In this document: positions 24,449-33,018 of the stretch, piece after piece
How the letters are laid out: each line of letters begins with the position of its first letter
Numbering within the stretch: the stretch's first letter is position 1
DNA from: Azospirillum oleiclasticum
GTDB lineage: Bacteria; Pseudomonadota; Alphaproteobacteria; Azospirillales; Azospirillaceae
Direction of reading: 5' to 3'
Assembly (NCBI RefSeq): GCF_013423485.1
Contig: NZ_JABFFR010000025.1
Location: forward strand, 62,001 to 126,000
DNA length: 64,000 nt
Notes under the pieces: generated by a model
What the model was told of the DNA's origin: nothing
The model's input: the letters and a program-made list of their open reading frames with translations, nothing else
The model's database searches: none
Translations under genes and position numbers: made by a program

Positions 24449-24879
24449 GGGTGGCGCGTCCCGCGGTGGGTCAGCACGGCCGCAGCGGCGAAGCCACCGA
24501 CGATGGCGACATGCTCCAGGAAGGTCGCCGCCTGCCGGACGCGGTCGATGCCGTCGTAGGCCCAGAAGGCGTGCGCGATCAGCGTCGCCACCACGGTGAA
24601 TCCGCCCAGCAGCCCGGCCCCCAGCCAGCACCAGCGCCGCGTCAGGAACAGCGCCGAGCCGCCGAGCTGGGTCAGGATCACCGCCGCCGCCACAAGGGCC
24701 GGCGGGCTCAAGCCCAGCCCCGCCGCCTCCGCCGTCGCGCCCCCGAAATCGAGCAGCTTGAACACGCCGCTCACCAGGAAAGGGGAGGCGAGGGCGAGGC
24801 GGGCCGCGATGGCCGTGGCGGGGGAGGCCAGCAGCGCGGCGATGGGGGTGGGGGCTGTCGGGTGGGTGGTGAGGGTCAT
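24445..24879 (-). CDS. DoxX family membrane protein
   Basis: The 144-residue protein has four membrane helices with the DoxX pattern: ALASPFLVSGVFKLLDF, LTQLGGSALFLT and FWAYDG..R. DoxX proteins are small redox-linked membrane proteins whose exact role differs between systems. It lies in a coupled operon, with an ATGA overlap to the MFS gene and a 39-base gap after the amidohydrolase gene. Confidence 0.85.
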   Translation of the reverse strand: MTLTTHPTAPTPIAALLASPATAIAARLALASPFLVSGVFKLLDFGGATAEAAGLGLSPPALVAAAVILTQLGGSALFLTRRWCWLGAGLLGGFTVVATLIAHAFWAYDGIDRVRQAATFLEHVAIVGGFAAAAVLTHRGTRHP

Positions 24880-24918
24880 GAGCGTGTTTTCCAGTTGGGT
24901 GGGGGCCCCGTTCAGGCG

Positions 24919-26874
24919 CTACACCGCCCAGCAGCCGCAGCCGAGCGCACCCCAGAAACTCCGCTCGTCGGCGGCCGGTGCCACGGTGGCGAAGGCCGCC
25001 GCGTGGTCGTGGCCGTGCACGGTGCAGGCGTTGTGGCAGTCGCAGGCGTGCGCGAGGGCCGAGGGGAGATTGGTGCGCTTGTCCGCCCGCTGCTGGTAGC
25101 CGCCGAACGTCGCCACCGGCGACCAGTCGGGCATCGGCTTCGGCAGCGCCGGTGCTTGGCCGGCGTAATCGCCGTCGCCGTGCACCACCCGGCCGCCGAG
25201 CAGGGTCAGGGCCGAGCGGATGTGGGCGATGCGGTCCTCCGGCACCGACAGGTAGTCGTCGGTCAGCAGCACCGCGTCGGCGAGCTGGCCGGGTTTGATC
25301 TGGCCCTTCTTGCCCTCCTCGTTGGAGAACCAGCTGTTGGCGACGGTCCACAGCCGCAGCGCCTCCTCGCGGTCCAGCCGGTTGGCCGGCGGGTAGAGGC
25401 CGAGGCCGCCGACCGTACGGCCGGTCACCAGCCAGGACAGCGAGACCCAGGGGTTGTAGCTCGCCACCCGTGTGGCGTCGGTGCCGGCCCCGACGGGTAT
25501 GCCGGCCGCCAGCATGGCGTTGATCGGAGGCGTTGCCTCCGCCGCCCTGGCGCCGTAGCGCTCCACGAAATACTCGCCCTGGAAGGCCATGCGGTGCTGC
25601 ACGGCGATGCCGCCGCCGAGTGCGGCGATGCGGTCGATGTTGCGCCGGCTGATCGTTTCCGCGTGGTCGAAGAACCAGTGCAGGCCGGTCAGTGGGATGT
25701 CGCGGTTGACCTTCTCGAACACGTCGAGCGCGCGGCCGATGGTCTCGTCGTAGGTGGCGTGCAGCCGCCAGGGCCAGCGCTTCTCGGCCAGCAGGCGGAT
25801 CACCGGCTCCAGATCGGATTCCATGTTCGGCGGCATGTCCGGCCGCTCGACCCGGAAATCCTCGAAGTCGGCGGCGGAATAGACCAGCATCTCGCCGGCC
25901 CCGTTGTGCCGGTAGAGGTCGTCGCCCTGGCCCGGTGTCACCGTCTGCCCCCAGGTGGCGAAGTCCTTCAACTCCTCCTTCGGCTTCTGGGTGAACAGGT
26001 TGTAGGCGATGCGCAGGGTCATCTCGCCGTCGGCATGCAGCTTCTCGATGATCGCGTAGTCGTCGGGGTAGTTCTGGTAACCGCCGCCGGCGTCGATCAC
26101 GCTGGTGACGCCCAGCCCGTTCAGCTCGCGCATGAAGTGGCGGGTGGAGTTGAGCTGGTATTCCGGCGGCAGCTTCGGTCCCTTGGCCAGCGTCGCGTAG
26201 AGGATGGTGGCGTTGGGCTGCGCCAGCAGCAGGCCGGTGGGGGTGCCGTCCGGCCCCCGCACGATCTCGCCGCCCGGTGGGTTCGGCGTGTCCTTGCCAT
26301 AGCCCACCACCCGCAGCGCCGCGGCGTTCAGCAGCGCGCGGTCGTAGAGGTGCAGGATGAAGACCGGCGTGTCGGGAGCCGCGGCGTTGATCTCGTCCAG
26401 CGTCGGCAGGCGCTTCTCGGCGAACTGGTGCTCGGTGAAGCCGCCGACCACGCGCACCCACTGCGGCGCCGGGGTGCGCGCGACCTGGGCGCGCAGCATC
26501 GCCATGGCGTCGGCCAGCGTCGGCACGCCGTCCCAGCGCAGCTCCATGTTGTAGTTCAGCCCGCCGCGGATGACGTGGATGTGGCTGTCGATCAGGCCGG
26601 GGATCAGCCGCCGCCCGCCCGCGTCGATCACCGTGGCGTCAGGGGCGGCGGCACGCGCCTCCGCCTCCGTGCCCACGGCCAGGAAGCGACCGTCGCGGAT
26701 GGCGACGGCGTTCGCCACCGGGTTGCCGCGGTCCAGCGTCGTGACCTTGGCGTTGACGAGGATCAGGTCGGTGGCGGGCATGGAAGCACTCCCGGTGCGG
26801 GCGAACAGGGGTTTGGCGAGCAGGGCGGAGGCGGCGGCACCGGCGAGCGTGCCGCGTCGGGTGAGGCCGCTCAT
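24919..26874 (-). CDS. Amidohydrolase family protein (YtcJ-like) with export signal and Cys/His-rich tail
   Basis: The 651-residue protein has a twin-arginine-type leader (TRRGTLAGAAASALLA), then the YtcJ-like amidohydrolase barrel. Metal-site motifs are PGLIDSHIHV, LHWFFDHAE, and GAGTDATR near the end of the barrel. It should hydrolyse C-N or C-O bonds in the periplasm. The C-terminal 60 or so residues are an unusual extra segment with CDCHNACTVHGHDH and a final GCGCWAV, which could bind metal. Its ATG overlaps the XapX stop (ATGA). Substrate unknown. Confidence 0.8.
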   Translation of the reverse strand: MSGLTRRGTLAGAAASALLAKPLFARTGSASMPATDLILVNAKVTTLDRGNPVANAVAIRDGRFLAVGTEAEARAAAPDATVIDAGGRRLIPGLIDSHIHVIRGGLNYNMELRWDGVPTLADAMAMLRAQVARTPAPQWVRVVGGFTEHQFAEKRLPTLDEINAAAPDTPVFILHLYDRALLNAAALRVVGYGKDTPNPPGGEIVRGPDGTPTGLLLAQPNATILYATLAKGPKLPPEYQLNSTRHFMRELNGLGVTSVIDAGGGYQNYPDDYAIIEKLHADGEMTLRIAYNLFTQKPKEELKDFATWGQTVTPGQGDDLYRHNGAGEMLVYSAADFEDFRVERPDMPPNMESDLEPVIRLLAEKRWPWRLHATYDETIGRALDVFEKVNRDIPLTGLHWFFDHAETISRRNIDRIAALGGGIAVQHRMAFQGEYFVERYGARAAEATPPINAMLAAGIPVGAGTDATRVASYNPWVSLSWLVTGRTVGGLGLYPPANRLDREEALRLWTVANSWFSNEEGKKGQIKPGQLADAVLLTDDYLSVPEDRIAHIRSALTLLGGRVVHGDGDYAGQAPALPKPMPDWSPVATFGGYQQRADKRTNLPSALAHACDCHNACTVHGHDHAAAFATVAPAADERSFWGALGCGCWAV

Positions 26875-27131
26875 ACCGGCTTCTCCGGCTGCGGTGGCTC
26901 GGCCTCGGCCTGCGGGCCCAGCACATGGCGGGCGCAGTCGGACTTGATGAAGGCGAGCACCGGCTCTCCGGCGGTCAGCCGCTTCACCACCGGCACGATC
27001 TGCTCGCCCACCAGCATGCCGAGCAGCCCGACCAGCGCGATGGTCGGCGGGGCCGGCGAGCGCACCCCCAGCAGCCCGTAGAGGACGCCGACGAGGACGC
27101 CGACACCGACGGAGAGCAGATAGGGCATCAT
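26871..27131 (-). CDS. XapX domain protein
   Basis: The 86-residue protein has two membrane helices with the XapX signature GVLYGLLGVRSPAPPTIALVG followed by LLGMLVGEQ. A soluble, Pro/Glu-rich tail follows. XapX proteins are small membrane proteins of unknown biochemical role, often encoded with isochorismatase-like hydrolases and amidohydrolases as here. An ATGA overlap couples it to the amidohydrolase gene. Confidence 0.85.
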   Translation of the reverse strand: MMPYLLSVGVGVLVGVLYGLLGVRSPAPPTIALVGLLGMLVGEQIVPVVKRLTAGEPVLAFIKSDCARHVLGPQAEAEPPQPEKPV

Positions 27132-27153
27132 GTTCGGGACCTCATCGTGTCGC

Positions 27154-27180
27154 CCCTCTCCCGCCGGGGGCGGGAGAGGG
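27154..27180. repeat. Perfect 12-base-pair palindrome in operon gap
   Basis: CCCTCTCCCGCC-GGG-GGCGGGAGAGGG forms a stem of 12 pairs with a 3-base loop. It lies between the isochorismatase-like and XapX genes. No T-run follows on either strand. It looks like an intergenic repeat of the type also seen at 52649-52733. It could act as an mRNA stability or attenuation element. Confidence 0.75.
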
Positions 27181-27195
27181 TATGAAAGGAGAGTC

Positions 27196-27855
27196 TCAGT
27201 GGCCGCCTTCCGACGCGCCGAACATGGATTTGGCGTAGATGATGCCGAGGCCGTAGGCGCCGCCGAACTTCTTGGCGATGCCGGTGGTCAGGTCGTAGGT
27301 GCCGGTGCGCGCCCAATCCCGCTGCAACTCCAGCATGTACTGGAGCGAGGTCATCGGCCGCACGCCCGCCTGCACCATGCGGTCCATGGCGCGCTCGTGC
27401 GCCTCCGCCGACACGTCGCCGCAGGCGTCGGCGATCACATACACCTCGAAGCCCTGGTCGAGCGCCGACAGGGTCGGGCCGACGATGCAGACGGAGGTCC
27501 ACAGGCCCGCGAACACCAGCCGGGTCTTGCCGATGGCGTTGACGCGGCGGATGACGTTCTCGTCCTCCCAGGTGTTCATCGAGGTGCGGTCGGACACCTC
27601 GGCACCGGGGAAGGCGCTGCTGATCTCCTCGAAGATCGGGCCGGAGAAGCTCTTCTCCGCGACCGTGGTGAGGATGGTGGACACGCCGAAGCCGGCCGCC
27701 GCGTGCGCCACCAGGGCGGCGTTGTTGCGCAGCGTGACCGCGTCGATGGAATGGGTCGCGAAGGCCATCTGCGACTGGTGATCGATCATGATCAGCGTGT
27801 GGTCCTTCGGCGACACCAGAAGCTTGCCCGGGGTGGCGGTGGCGGTGATGCTCAT
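27196..27855 (-). CDS. Isochorismatase-like cysteine hydrolase
   Basis: The 219-residue protein belongs to the isochorismatase/nicotinamidase fold: LIMIDHQSQM (catalytic Asp), GLWTSVCIVGPTLSAL (catalytic Cys in TSVC), and VIADACGDVSAEAHERA. The lysine of the triad may be in AEKSFSG. It would hydrolyse an amide or related bond. The start at 27855 has AGAGGA 7 bases upstream. It is the first gene of the six-gene minus-strand operon, divergent from the histidine kinase gene at 28030. Confidence 0.85.
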   Translation of the reverse strand: MSITATATPGKLLVSPKDHTLIMIDHQSQMAFATHSIDAVTLRNNAALVAHAAAGFGVSTILTTVAEKSFSGPIFEEISSAFPGAEVSDRTSMNTWEDENVIRRVNAIGKTRLVFAGLWTSVCIVGPTLSALDQGFEVYVIADACGDVSAEAHERAMDRMVQAGVRPMTSLQYMLELQRDWARTGTYDLTTGIAKKFGGAYGLGIIYAKSMFGASEGGH

Positions 27856-28029
27856 CTCTCGATCCTCTTCCTGAATCCTTCGGACGGTGGACCCGTCTTT
27901 GGTGGACAAGGATGGGGGTTTACGGGCCGCGGCTACATCACACCTGGGTTTTCCGGCCTCATACCTTGAGATGATTGACGGTCCGGCCCGGCCGGCTCAT
28001 CACGGTGCGCTTCGATTGAACCCACGACG

Positions 28030-29586
28030 ATGCCCGACGCCGACCGGCACCCCCTGCTCTCGACCCTGCCGCCGAACCACGCGCAGACCCGCCGCGCGCT
28101 GTGGATGCTGCTGGCGCTCGCGGTCGCCATGGCGGCGACGGTCCCGGCCGCCACGCTGCCGGTTCCGGGCTCCGGCCCCTTCGTGCCGGCCTACGCCACC
28201 GCACTTCTGGTCAGCGACCTGCTCACCGCCGTGCTGCTCTACGCACTGACGGCGGTGCAGCGGTCGCGGGCGGTGCTGGCACTTGCCGCGGGCTACCTGT
28301 TCTGCGGGCTGACCGTGCTGCCCTGGGCGCTGACCTTTCCCGGCGCCTTTTCCGCGACGGGGCTGCTGGACGTCGGGCTTCAGGGAACCGCCACCATCGC
28401 GGCGACGCGGCGGCTGGGCTTTCCGGTCTTCGCACTCGCCTACGCGCTGCTGGACGACGACGGGCCGGGGATCGCCGACATCGGCCGCGCCATCCTGGGG
28501 AGCGTGCTGGCGACCATTGCCGTGGTCGCCGGCACGACGGCGTTCGCGGTTTGGGACGACGACTGGCTGCCGCGTTTCATGATCGACCGGCAGCACACGA
28601 CACCGCTCTGGGATCTGGTACCCGGCCTGGCGGCGCTGCTCAGCGTGGTGGGGGCGCTGCTGGTGTGGCGGCGGCGCCGCTCGGTGCTGGGGCTCTGGGT
28701 GGTGATCGCGCTGGCCGCGTGGTTCGTGGAGTCCGTGCTGCTCGGCTTCGTCAGCGCCGGCCGGCTCAGTGTCGGCTGGTGGGCGGGGCGGCTCTACGGC
28801 CTGCTGTCGGCCAGCGTGGTGCTGGCGGCGCTGCTGTCGGAGACGATGGCGCTCTACGGCCGTCTGGTCCGCTCCATCGCCGCGGAGCGGCGCAGCCGGG
28901 AGGCGCGGCTGACGACCATGGAGGCGCTGTCCGCCTCCATCGCGCACGAGGTCAACCAGCCGCTGGCGAGCATGGTCGCCAGCGCCTCGGCCGGGCTGCG
29001 CTGGCTGGACCGGAGCAGGCCGGATTTGGAGGAGACGCGCACGGCGCTGCGCCGGATCGTGGACGACGGCCATCGCGCCGGGCGCGTGGTGACCGGCGTT
29101 CGCACCGCCTTCCGCAAGGGCTCCCGCGACCGCGAGACGGTCGACCTGAACGCGCTCGTGCACGAGGCGCTGGGTCAGTGTTCGGCGGAGCTGCGTGTGA
29201 ACCGGATCGAGGTGCGGACCGAGCTGGACCCGGCCCTGGCGCCCGTCACCGGCAACCCGGCGCAGCTCCAGCAGGTGCTGTGCAACCTCATCGCCAACGC
29301 GGTGGATGCCATGGATGCGGTGACCCATGGGCCGCGGATCCTCCGCCTGCGGACGGAGGCACCGGAGGGCGGCGGCGCTGTCGTGGTGGTGGAGGACACC
29401 GGGGTGGGGCTGGACCCCGTGCACCAGGACCGCCTGTTCGAGCCATTCTTCACCACCAAGCCGCACGGCATGGGTCTGGGCCTGCTGATCTGCCGCTCGA
29501 TCGTGGAAGCCCATGGCGGCCGTCTGTCCATGGCTGGGCGGCTGCCGCAGGGCGCCGTCTGCCGCATCCTGCTGCCGCCCGGTTGA
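28030..29586 (+). CDS. MASE4 domain sensor histidine kinase
   Basis: The 518-residue protein has an N-terminal MASE4-type membrane sensor with about eight helices (about 22-285; GPFVPAYATALLVSDLLTAV). It continues with HisKA (SIAHEVNQPL, phospho-His306) and HATPase (NLIANAVDAMD, EDTGVGLDP, FFTTKPHGMGLGL). The kinase half is FixL-like. It is divergent from the isochorismatase-like operon and 122 bases upstream of a FixJ-type regulator gene, its probable partner. No clear ribosome site precedes the ATG. The stimulus is unknown, but membrane-perturbing small molecules are typical of MASE domains. Confidence 0.88.
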   Translation: MPDADRHPLLSTLPPNHAQTRRALWMLLALAVAMAATVPAATLPVPGSGPFVPAYATALLVSDLLTAVLLYALTAVQRSRAVLALAAGYLFCGLTVLPWALTFPGAFSATGLLDVGLQGTATIAATRRLGFPVFALAYALLDDDGPGIADIGRAILGSVLATIAVVAGTTAFAVWDDDWLPRFMIDRQHTTPLWDLVPGLAALLSVVGALLVWRRRRSVLGLWVVIALAAWFVESVLLGFVSAGRLSVGWWAGRLYGLLSASVVLAALLSETMALYGRLVRSIAAERRSREARLTTMEALSASIAHEVNQPLASMVASASAGLRWLDRSRPDLEETRTALRRIVDDGHRAGRVVTGVRTAFRKGSRDRETVDLNALVHEALGQCSAELRVNRIEVRTELDPALAPVTGNPAQLQQVLCNLIANAVDAMDAVTHGPRILRLRTEAPEGGGAVVVVEDTGVGLDPVHQDRLFEPFFTTKPHGMGLGLLICRSIVEAHGGRLSMAGRLPQGAVCRILLPPG

Positions 29587-29708
29587 AAGAAAGCATCGCT
29601 GCGCCGGATCGATTTCGGCCGATGCCGCTATCCGAAAAAACCGATCGTCCTACCGGCGCGCTCGGTTTATGGTGCCCGAAACAGGGGACACGCCGAACGG
29701 GGCGGGGG

Positions 29709-30350
29709 ATGATGGAGACTGGATTCGTCCACATCGTCGATGACGACGAGTCGATGCGGCTGGCGCTGGACAGCCTGTTCCGCTCGGTTGGCCTCGCCAC
29801 CCGGCTCTATGGTTCGGCGCGCGCCTTCCTCGACGCGCCGCGGCCGGACGAAGCAGGCTGCCTCGTGCTCGACGTGCGGCTGCCCGGCATCAGCGGGCTG
29901 GAGTTCCAGGCACATCTCCTCGCCATGGACATCCGCATCCCGGTGGTGCTGATGACCGGCTATGGCGACATCCCCATGTCGGTGCGGGCCATGAAGGCCG
30001 GTGCCATCGATTTCCTCAGCAAGCCCTTCCGCGATCAGGACATGCTGGACGCGGTCTCCGCCGGGATCGAGAAGGACCGCGCCCGCCGCGCCGTGGACCA
30101 GTCGGCCGCCGGGCTGCGCGCGCTGTACGCCACCCTGACCCCGCGCGAGCGGCAGGTGATGGCGCAGGTCACCGCCGGCCGCATGAACAAGCAGATCGCC
30201 GGCGACCTCCAGCTCAGCGAGATCACGGTGAAGATCCACCGCGCCGCCGTCATGCGCAAGATGGGCGCCCGCTCGCTGGCCGACCTCGTGCGCATGGCGG
30301 AGAGCCTGAGGGTGCGCCCGGACGGGGAGCCGGCGCTGCTGGCCGGCTGA
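29709..30350 (+). CDS. FixJ-type two-component response regulator
   Basis: The 213-residue protein has a receiver domain with DDD (11-13), phospho-accepting Asp55 in LVLDVRLPGI, T/K residues in LMTGYG and LSKPF, and a LuxR-type helix-turn-helix at the end (LTPRERQVMAQVTAGRMNKQIAGDL). It probably acts with the MASE4 kinase encoded upstream and controls the divergent isochorismatase-like operon (inference from position). ATG 29709 and 29712 are both possible; a G-run lies directly before them. Confidence 0.88.
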   Translation: MMETGFVHIVDDDESMRLALDSLFRSVGLATRLYGSARAFLDAPRPDEAGCLVLDVRLPGISGLEFQAHLLAMDIRIPVVLMTGYGDIPMSVRAMKAGAIDFLSKPFRDQDMLDAVSAGIEKDRARRAVDQSAAGLRALYATLTPRERQVMAQVTAGRMNKQIAGDLQLSEITVKIHRAAVMRKMGARSLADLVRMAESLRVRPDGEPALLAG

Positions 30351-30357
30351 CCGCCGG

Positions 30358-31374
30358 TCAGAAATTCGCCTGCTCCGCCTCCAGATAGGCGAGGCTGACG
30401 TATTTGCCGATGTTGCTGTCCCAGCCGCGGGTCTCCGCCGCCCGCGACGCGACGCGCGGGTCCTTCAGCGCCAGGGCCTTGGCCTCCTCCAGCGGGTTGC
30501 CGGCCTCGACGGCGGTCACGCAGGACTGGTAGATGCCCTCGAACAGCTCCCGCTGCCACGCCATGACGCCCGGTCCCGGCACCCCGTGGCCGGGCAGCCA
30601 GATTTTGGTTTGGCTGTTGGCGATCAGCTTGTCCATGGTCTCGAAGCTGCCGAGGTAGGACCCGTCCTCGATGTTGGCGATGCGGCGGTCCATCAGCACG
30701 TCGCCGACACACATCACCCCGTCCTCCACCACCTCCACCGACAGGTCGCAGGGGGTGTGCGCCTTGCCGTAATGGTGGATGCGCAGGGTGACGTCGCCCA
30801 GCGACAGGGTGTCGCCGTGGACGAGGCTGCGGTTGGGCGCCACGATGCGGGTGCCGGCCGTCGCCTGCCGCGTCCAGGTCAGCATGGACGACAGCCAATA
30901 GGCTCCCTCCGCCCCCTCCATGGCGACGCGGCAGTCGGGGTGGGCGTACATCGGCAGTTCGGCACCGTACGCCTCGGCGAAAGCGTGGTTCCCCAGCCAG
31001 TGGTCGCCGTGATAGTGGGTGTTGATGACCCCCACCACCGGCTTGTCCGTCATGGTGCGCAGCTGGCGGATCGCCATCTCGCCGATCTGCACCGAGCCGC
31101 CGGAGTCCACCACCACCACGCCCTTGGCACCGAACACGAAGGTGATGTTGGCCATCATCCCCTGATTCTCCGGCGTCGGGAAACCATCGGGGGATTCGAT
31201 GTAGGCGACGTGGGGGGTGAGCGACCGGATCGGCAAATCCGGCATCGGCGGCCCCTTGGCGAAGGCGGCGATCTCGGCGGCCAGCGCGCCCACACGACGC
31301 CAACCGAACAGGGCCGCCCCGGCGGCGACGGCCGCGGTGCTGGCAAGGAAGGAACGCCGGCGGGTGGACGGCAT
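30358..31374 (-). CDS. SoxH-like metallo-beta-lactamase-fold hydrolase
   Basis: The 338-residue protein has a twin-arginine-type leader (RRRSFLASTAAVAAG) and the MBL metal motif THYHGDHW, followed by a HYGKAHTPCDLSV and a terminal LPGHG segment. This is the SoxH type found at the end of sox operons, of still unclear role in thiosulfate oxidation. It starts 38 bases after the end of the YeeE/YedE gene, with GGAGA before the ATG. The longer frame upstream is a shadow of that gene. Confidence 0.8.
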   Translation of the reverse strand: MPSTRRRSFLASTAAVAAGAALFGWRRVGALAAEIAAFAKGPPMPDLPIRSLTPHVAYIESPDGFPTPENQGMMANITFVFGAKGVVVVDSGGSVQIGEMAIRQLRTMTDKPVVGVINTHYHGDHWLGNHAFAEAYGAELPMYAHPDCRVAMEGAEGAYWLSSMLTWTRQATAGTRIVAPNRSLVHGDTLSLGDVTLRIHHYGKAHTPCDLSVEVVEDGVMCVGDVLMDRRIANIEDGSYLGSFETMDKLIANSQTKIWLPGHGVPGPGVMAWQRELFEGIYQSCVTAVEAGNPLEEAKALALKDPRVASRAAETRGWDSNIGKYVSLAYLEAEQANF

Positions 31375-31412
31375 GAACGGATCTCCGGAATGAGCGGGAC
31401 GGCGCTGCGGGC

Positions 31413-32495
31413 TCAGCGCGCCAGTGCGGGTTCGGGGCTGCCCAGCCGGGTCGGGCGGTCGATGAGCAGGTCGGTCAGCACGGCGCCGATCCACATCGAC
31501 CACAGCACCAGCCAGGCGGTGAGCACGAAGATGGACGCGCCGGACACGCCGGCCCCGACGGCGCAGCCACCGGCCAGCACGCTGCCGAAACCCATCATGA
31601 AGCCGCCGGCGATGTAGCGGCGCATGCTGGAGCCGTCGTTGAACCCCTCCAGCTTCAGGTCCCGGCCGAGCAGCCCGGCGACGAAAGAGCCCAGGGCAAC
31701 GCCGGGAATCAGCCCGGTGTCGAAGGTCCAGCGGGTCGAGCCCGGCGGAGACAGCACCAGCATCAGGAAGTCCGACGAGGGCGCGGTGAAGCTCAGGGAA
31801 TGGACGGTCACCGGGTCGAAGGCCGACGCCGCCATGCGGTGGGTGAACCACCAGGCCGCCGCGACGGTCAGCCCGACGCCCGCGGCCCCCAGCCCGGCCC
31901 AGCCCGACACCCGGTTGCGCCGCGCCAGCACCAGCCCGGCGGCCAGCCACCCCAGCGCGAACAGGATCGCCCCGCCATGCCCGGCCCCGGCCAGCGCCAG
32001 CAGGTCGCGCTCGGCGCTGGAGATGGTCCACAGGTCGTTCACCGCCGCCCGCAAGGGCGACAGCACCCCGCGCAACGACGCCTGGGCGACCACCGCGAAG
32101 ACGAGGCCGGACAGCAGCGCCCGCAGGTTGCCGGTGGCCGACAGCACCAGCATGCGCGACGCGCAGGCGCGGGTCAGCGTCATGCCGCAGCCGAACATCA
32201 GCCCGCCGATGACGGCACCCGACAGGCTGCCGGGGTTGTTGAGCTGACGCACGTTGCCGGTGTCGAACAGCCCGAGCAGGATGATGCCCTGGGTGGCGAT
32301 GAGCGCGGTGGAGAAGGCCAGAAGCCACACCGCCAGCCGGTCGCCCAGCCGGCCATGCGCCACCTCCAGCGTCGAGGCACGCAGGCAGAAGCGGGAGCGC
32401 TGGGCGACGATGCCGAAGACGACGCCGATCAGCAGCCCGCCGAGAGCGCCGAAATACTCCTCGCCCAGCCATTCCATGGCGTCGTCGAACGACAT
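31413..32495 (-). CDS. YeeE/YedE family membrane protein (sulfur compound transport)
   Basis: The 360-residue protein has about nine or ten membrane helices and two conserved YeeE/YedE motifs: RSRFCLRAS near the start, FGCGMTLTRACASRML, and the second-half GGFMMGFGSVLAGGCAVGAGV. The motif cysteines bind and relay sulfur anions such as thiosulfate in homologues. ATG 32495 is chosen; GGGGG lies 6 bases before it. Position after DsrE-like and soxB genes supports sulfur uptake or export for the Sox system. Confidence 0.88.
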   Translation of the reverse strand: MSFDDAMEWLGEEYFGALGGLLIGVVFGIVAQRSRFCLRASTLEVAHGRLGDRLAVWLLAFSTALIATQGIILLGLFDTGNVRQLNNPGSLSGAVIGGLMFGCGMTLTRACASRMLVLSATGNLRALLSGLVFAVVAQASLRGVLSPLRAAVNDLWTISSAERDLLALAGAGHGGAILFALGWLAAGLVLARRNRVSGWAGLGAAGVGLTVAAAWWFTHRMAASAFDPVTVHSLSFTAPSSDFLMLVLSPPGSTRWTFDTGLIPGVALGSFVAGLLGRDLKLEGFNDGSSMRRYIAGGFMMGFGSVLAGGCAVGAGVSGASIFVLTAWLVLWSMWIGAVLTDLLIDRPTRLGSPEPALAR

Positions 32496-32547
32496 CGGCA
32501 CCCCCTTCGGCCCGCCCCTTCCGCCCACTGCGCGCGCGGCGGCTCTT

Positions 32548-32967
32548 TTACGGTTTGATGTAGGCGTAGTGTTCCCGGTTCTGGAGCTGGGCGATCCGCG
32601 CCACGCCGGACGGCGTGAACTCCGCGTCCATGTTGAACTGGTCGCGCGTCATGTTGCGGCGCTTCATGGTCAGCTCGCAGACCTCGAAGGTCACGCCGCG
32701 GCCCTTGAGGTCGGAGACCAGCGCGCCGTAATCGATGCCGTTCTTCGCGTCCTTGGCCCCATCGAGCAGGAAATCGACGCCGTCGGCGTGGGTGACGACC
32801 TTGATCACGGTGCCGGGGGCGATGTCCAGATGGTTGCGGATGTTGCGCAGCCCCTTGGTCGCCTGAAGCGCGGCATCATCGATGTGGTAGACCACCTTGT
32901 CCTGTGCGAAGGCCGGCAGGCTGAACAGCAACAGGACGGGAAGGAGCAGCAGGCGGGCGAGTTTCAT
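32548..32967 (-). CDS. DsrE-like periplasmic protein
   Basis: The 139-residue protein has a signal peptide ending AFA-QDKVV and a DsrE/F-like fold pattern: KVVYHIDDAALQATKGLRN, IKVVTHADGVDFLL, YGALVSDLKGRGVTFEVCE. One cysteine sits in the CELTM segment, as in sulfur-carrier relatives. It may bind or shuttle sulfane sulfur in the periplasm beside SoxYZ. A good AAGGAGA precedes the ATG. Confidence 0.8.
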   Translation of the reverse strand: MKLARLLLLPVLLLFSLPAFAQDKVVYHIDDAALQATKGLRNIRNHLDIAPGTVIKVVTHADGVDFLLDGAKDAKNGIDYGALVSDLKGRGVTFEVCELTMKRRNMTRDQFNMDAEFTPSGVARIAQLQNREHYAYIKP

Positions 32968-33018
32968 GGGGTGACCCTTTCTCCTTGCGGGAGCGTGGGT
33001 GCCGGCGGAGCCGGCGGT

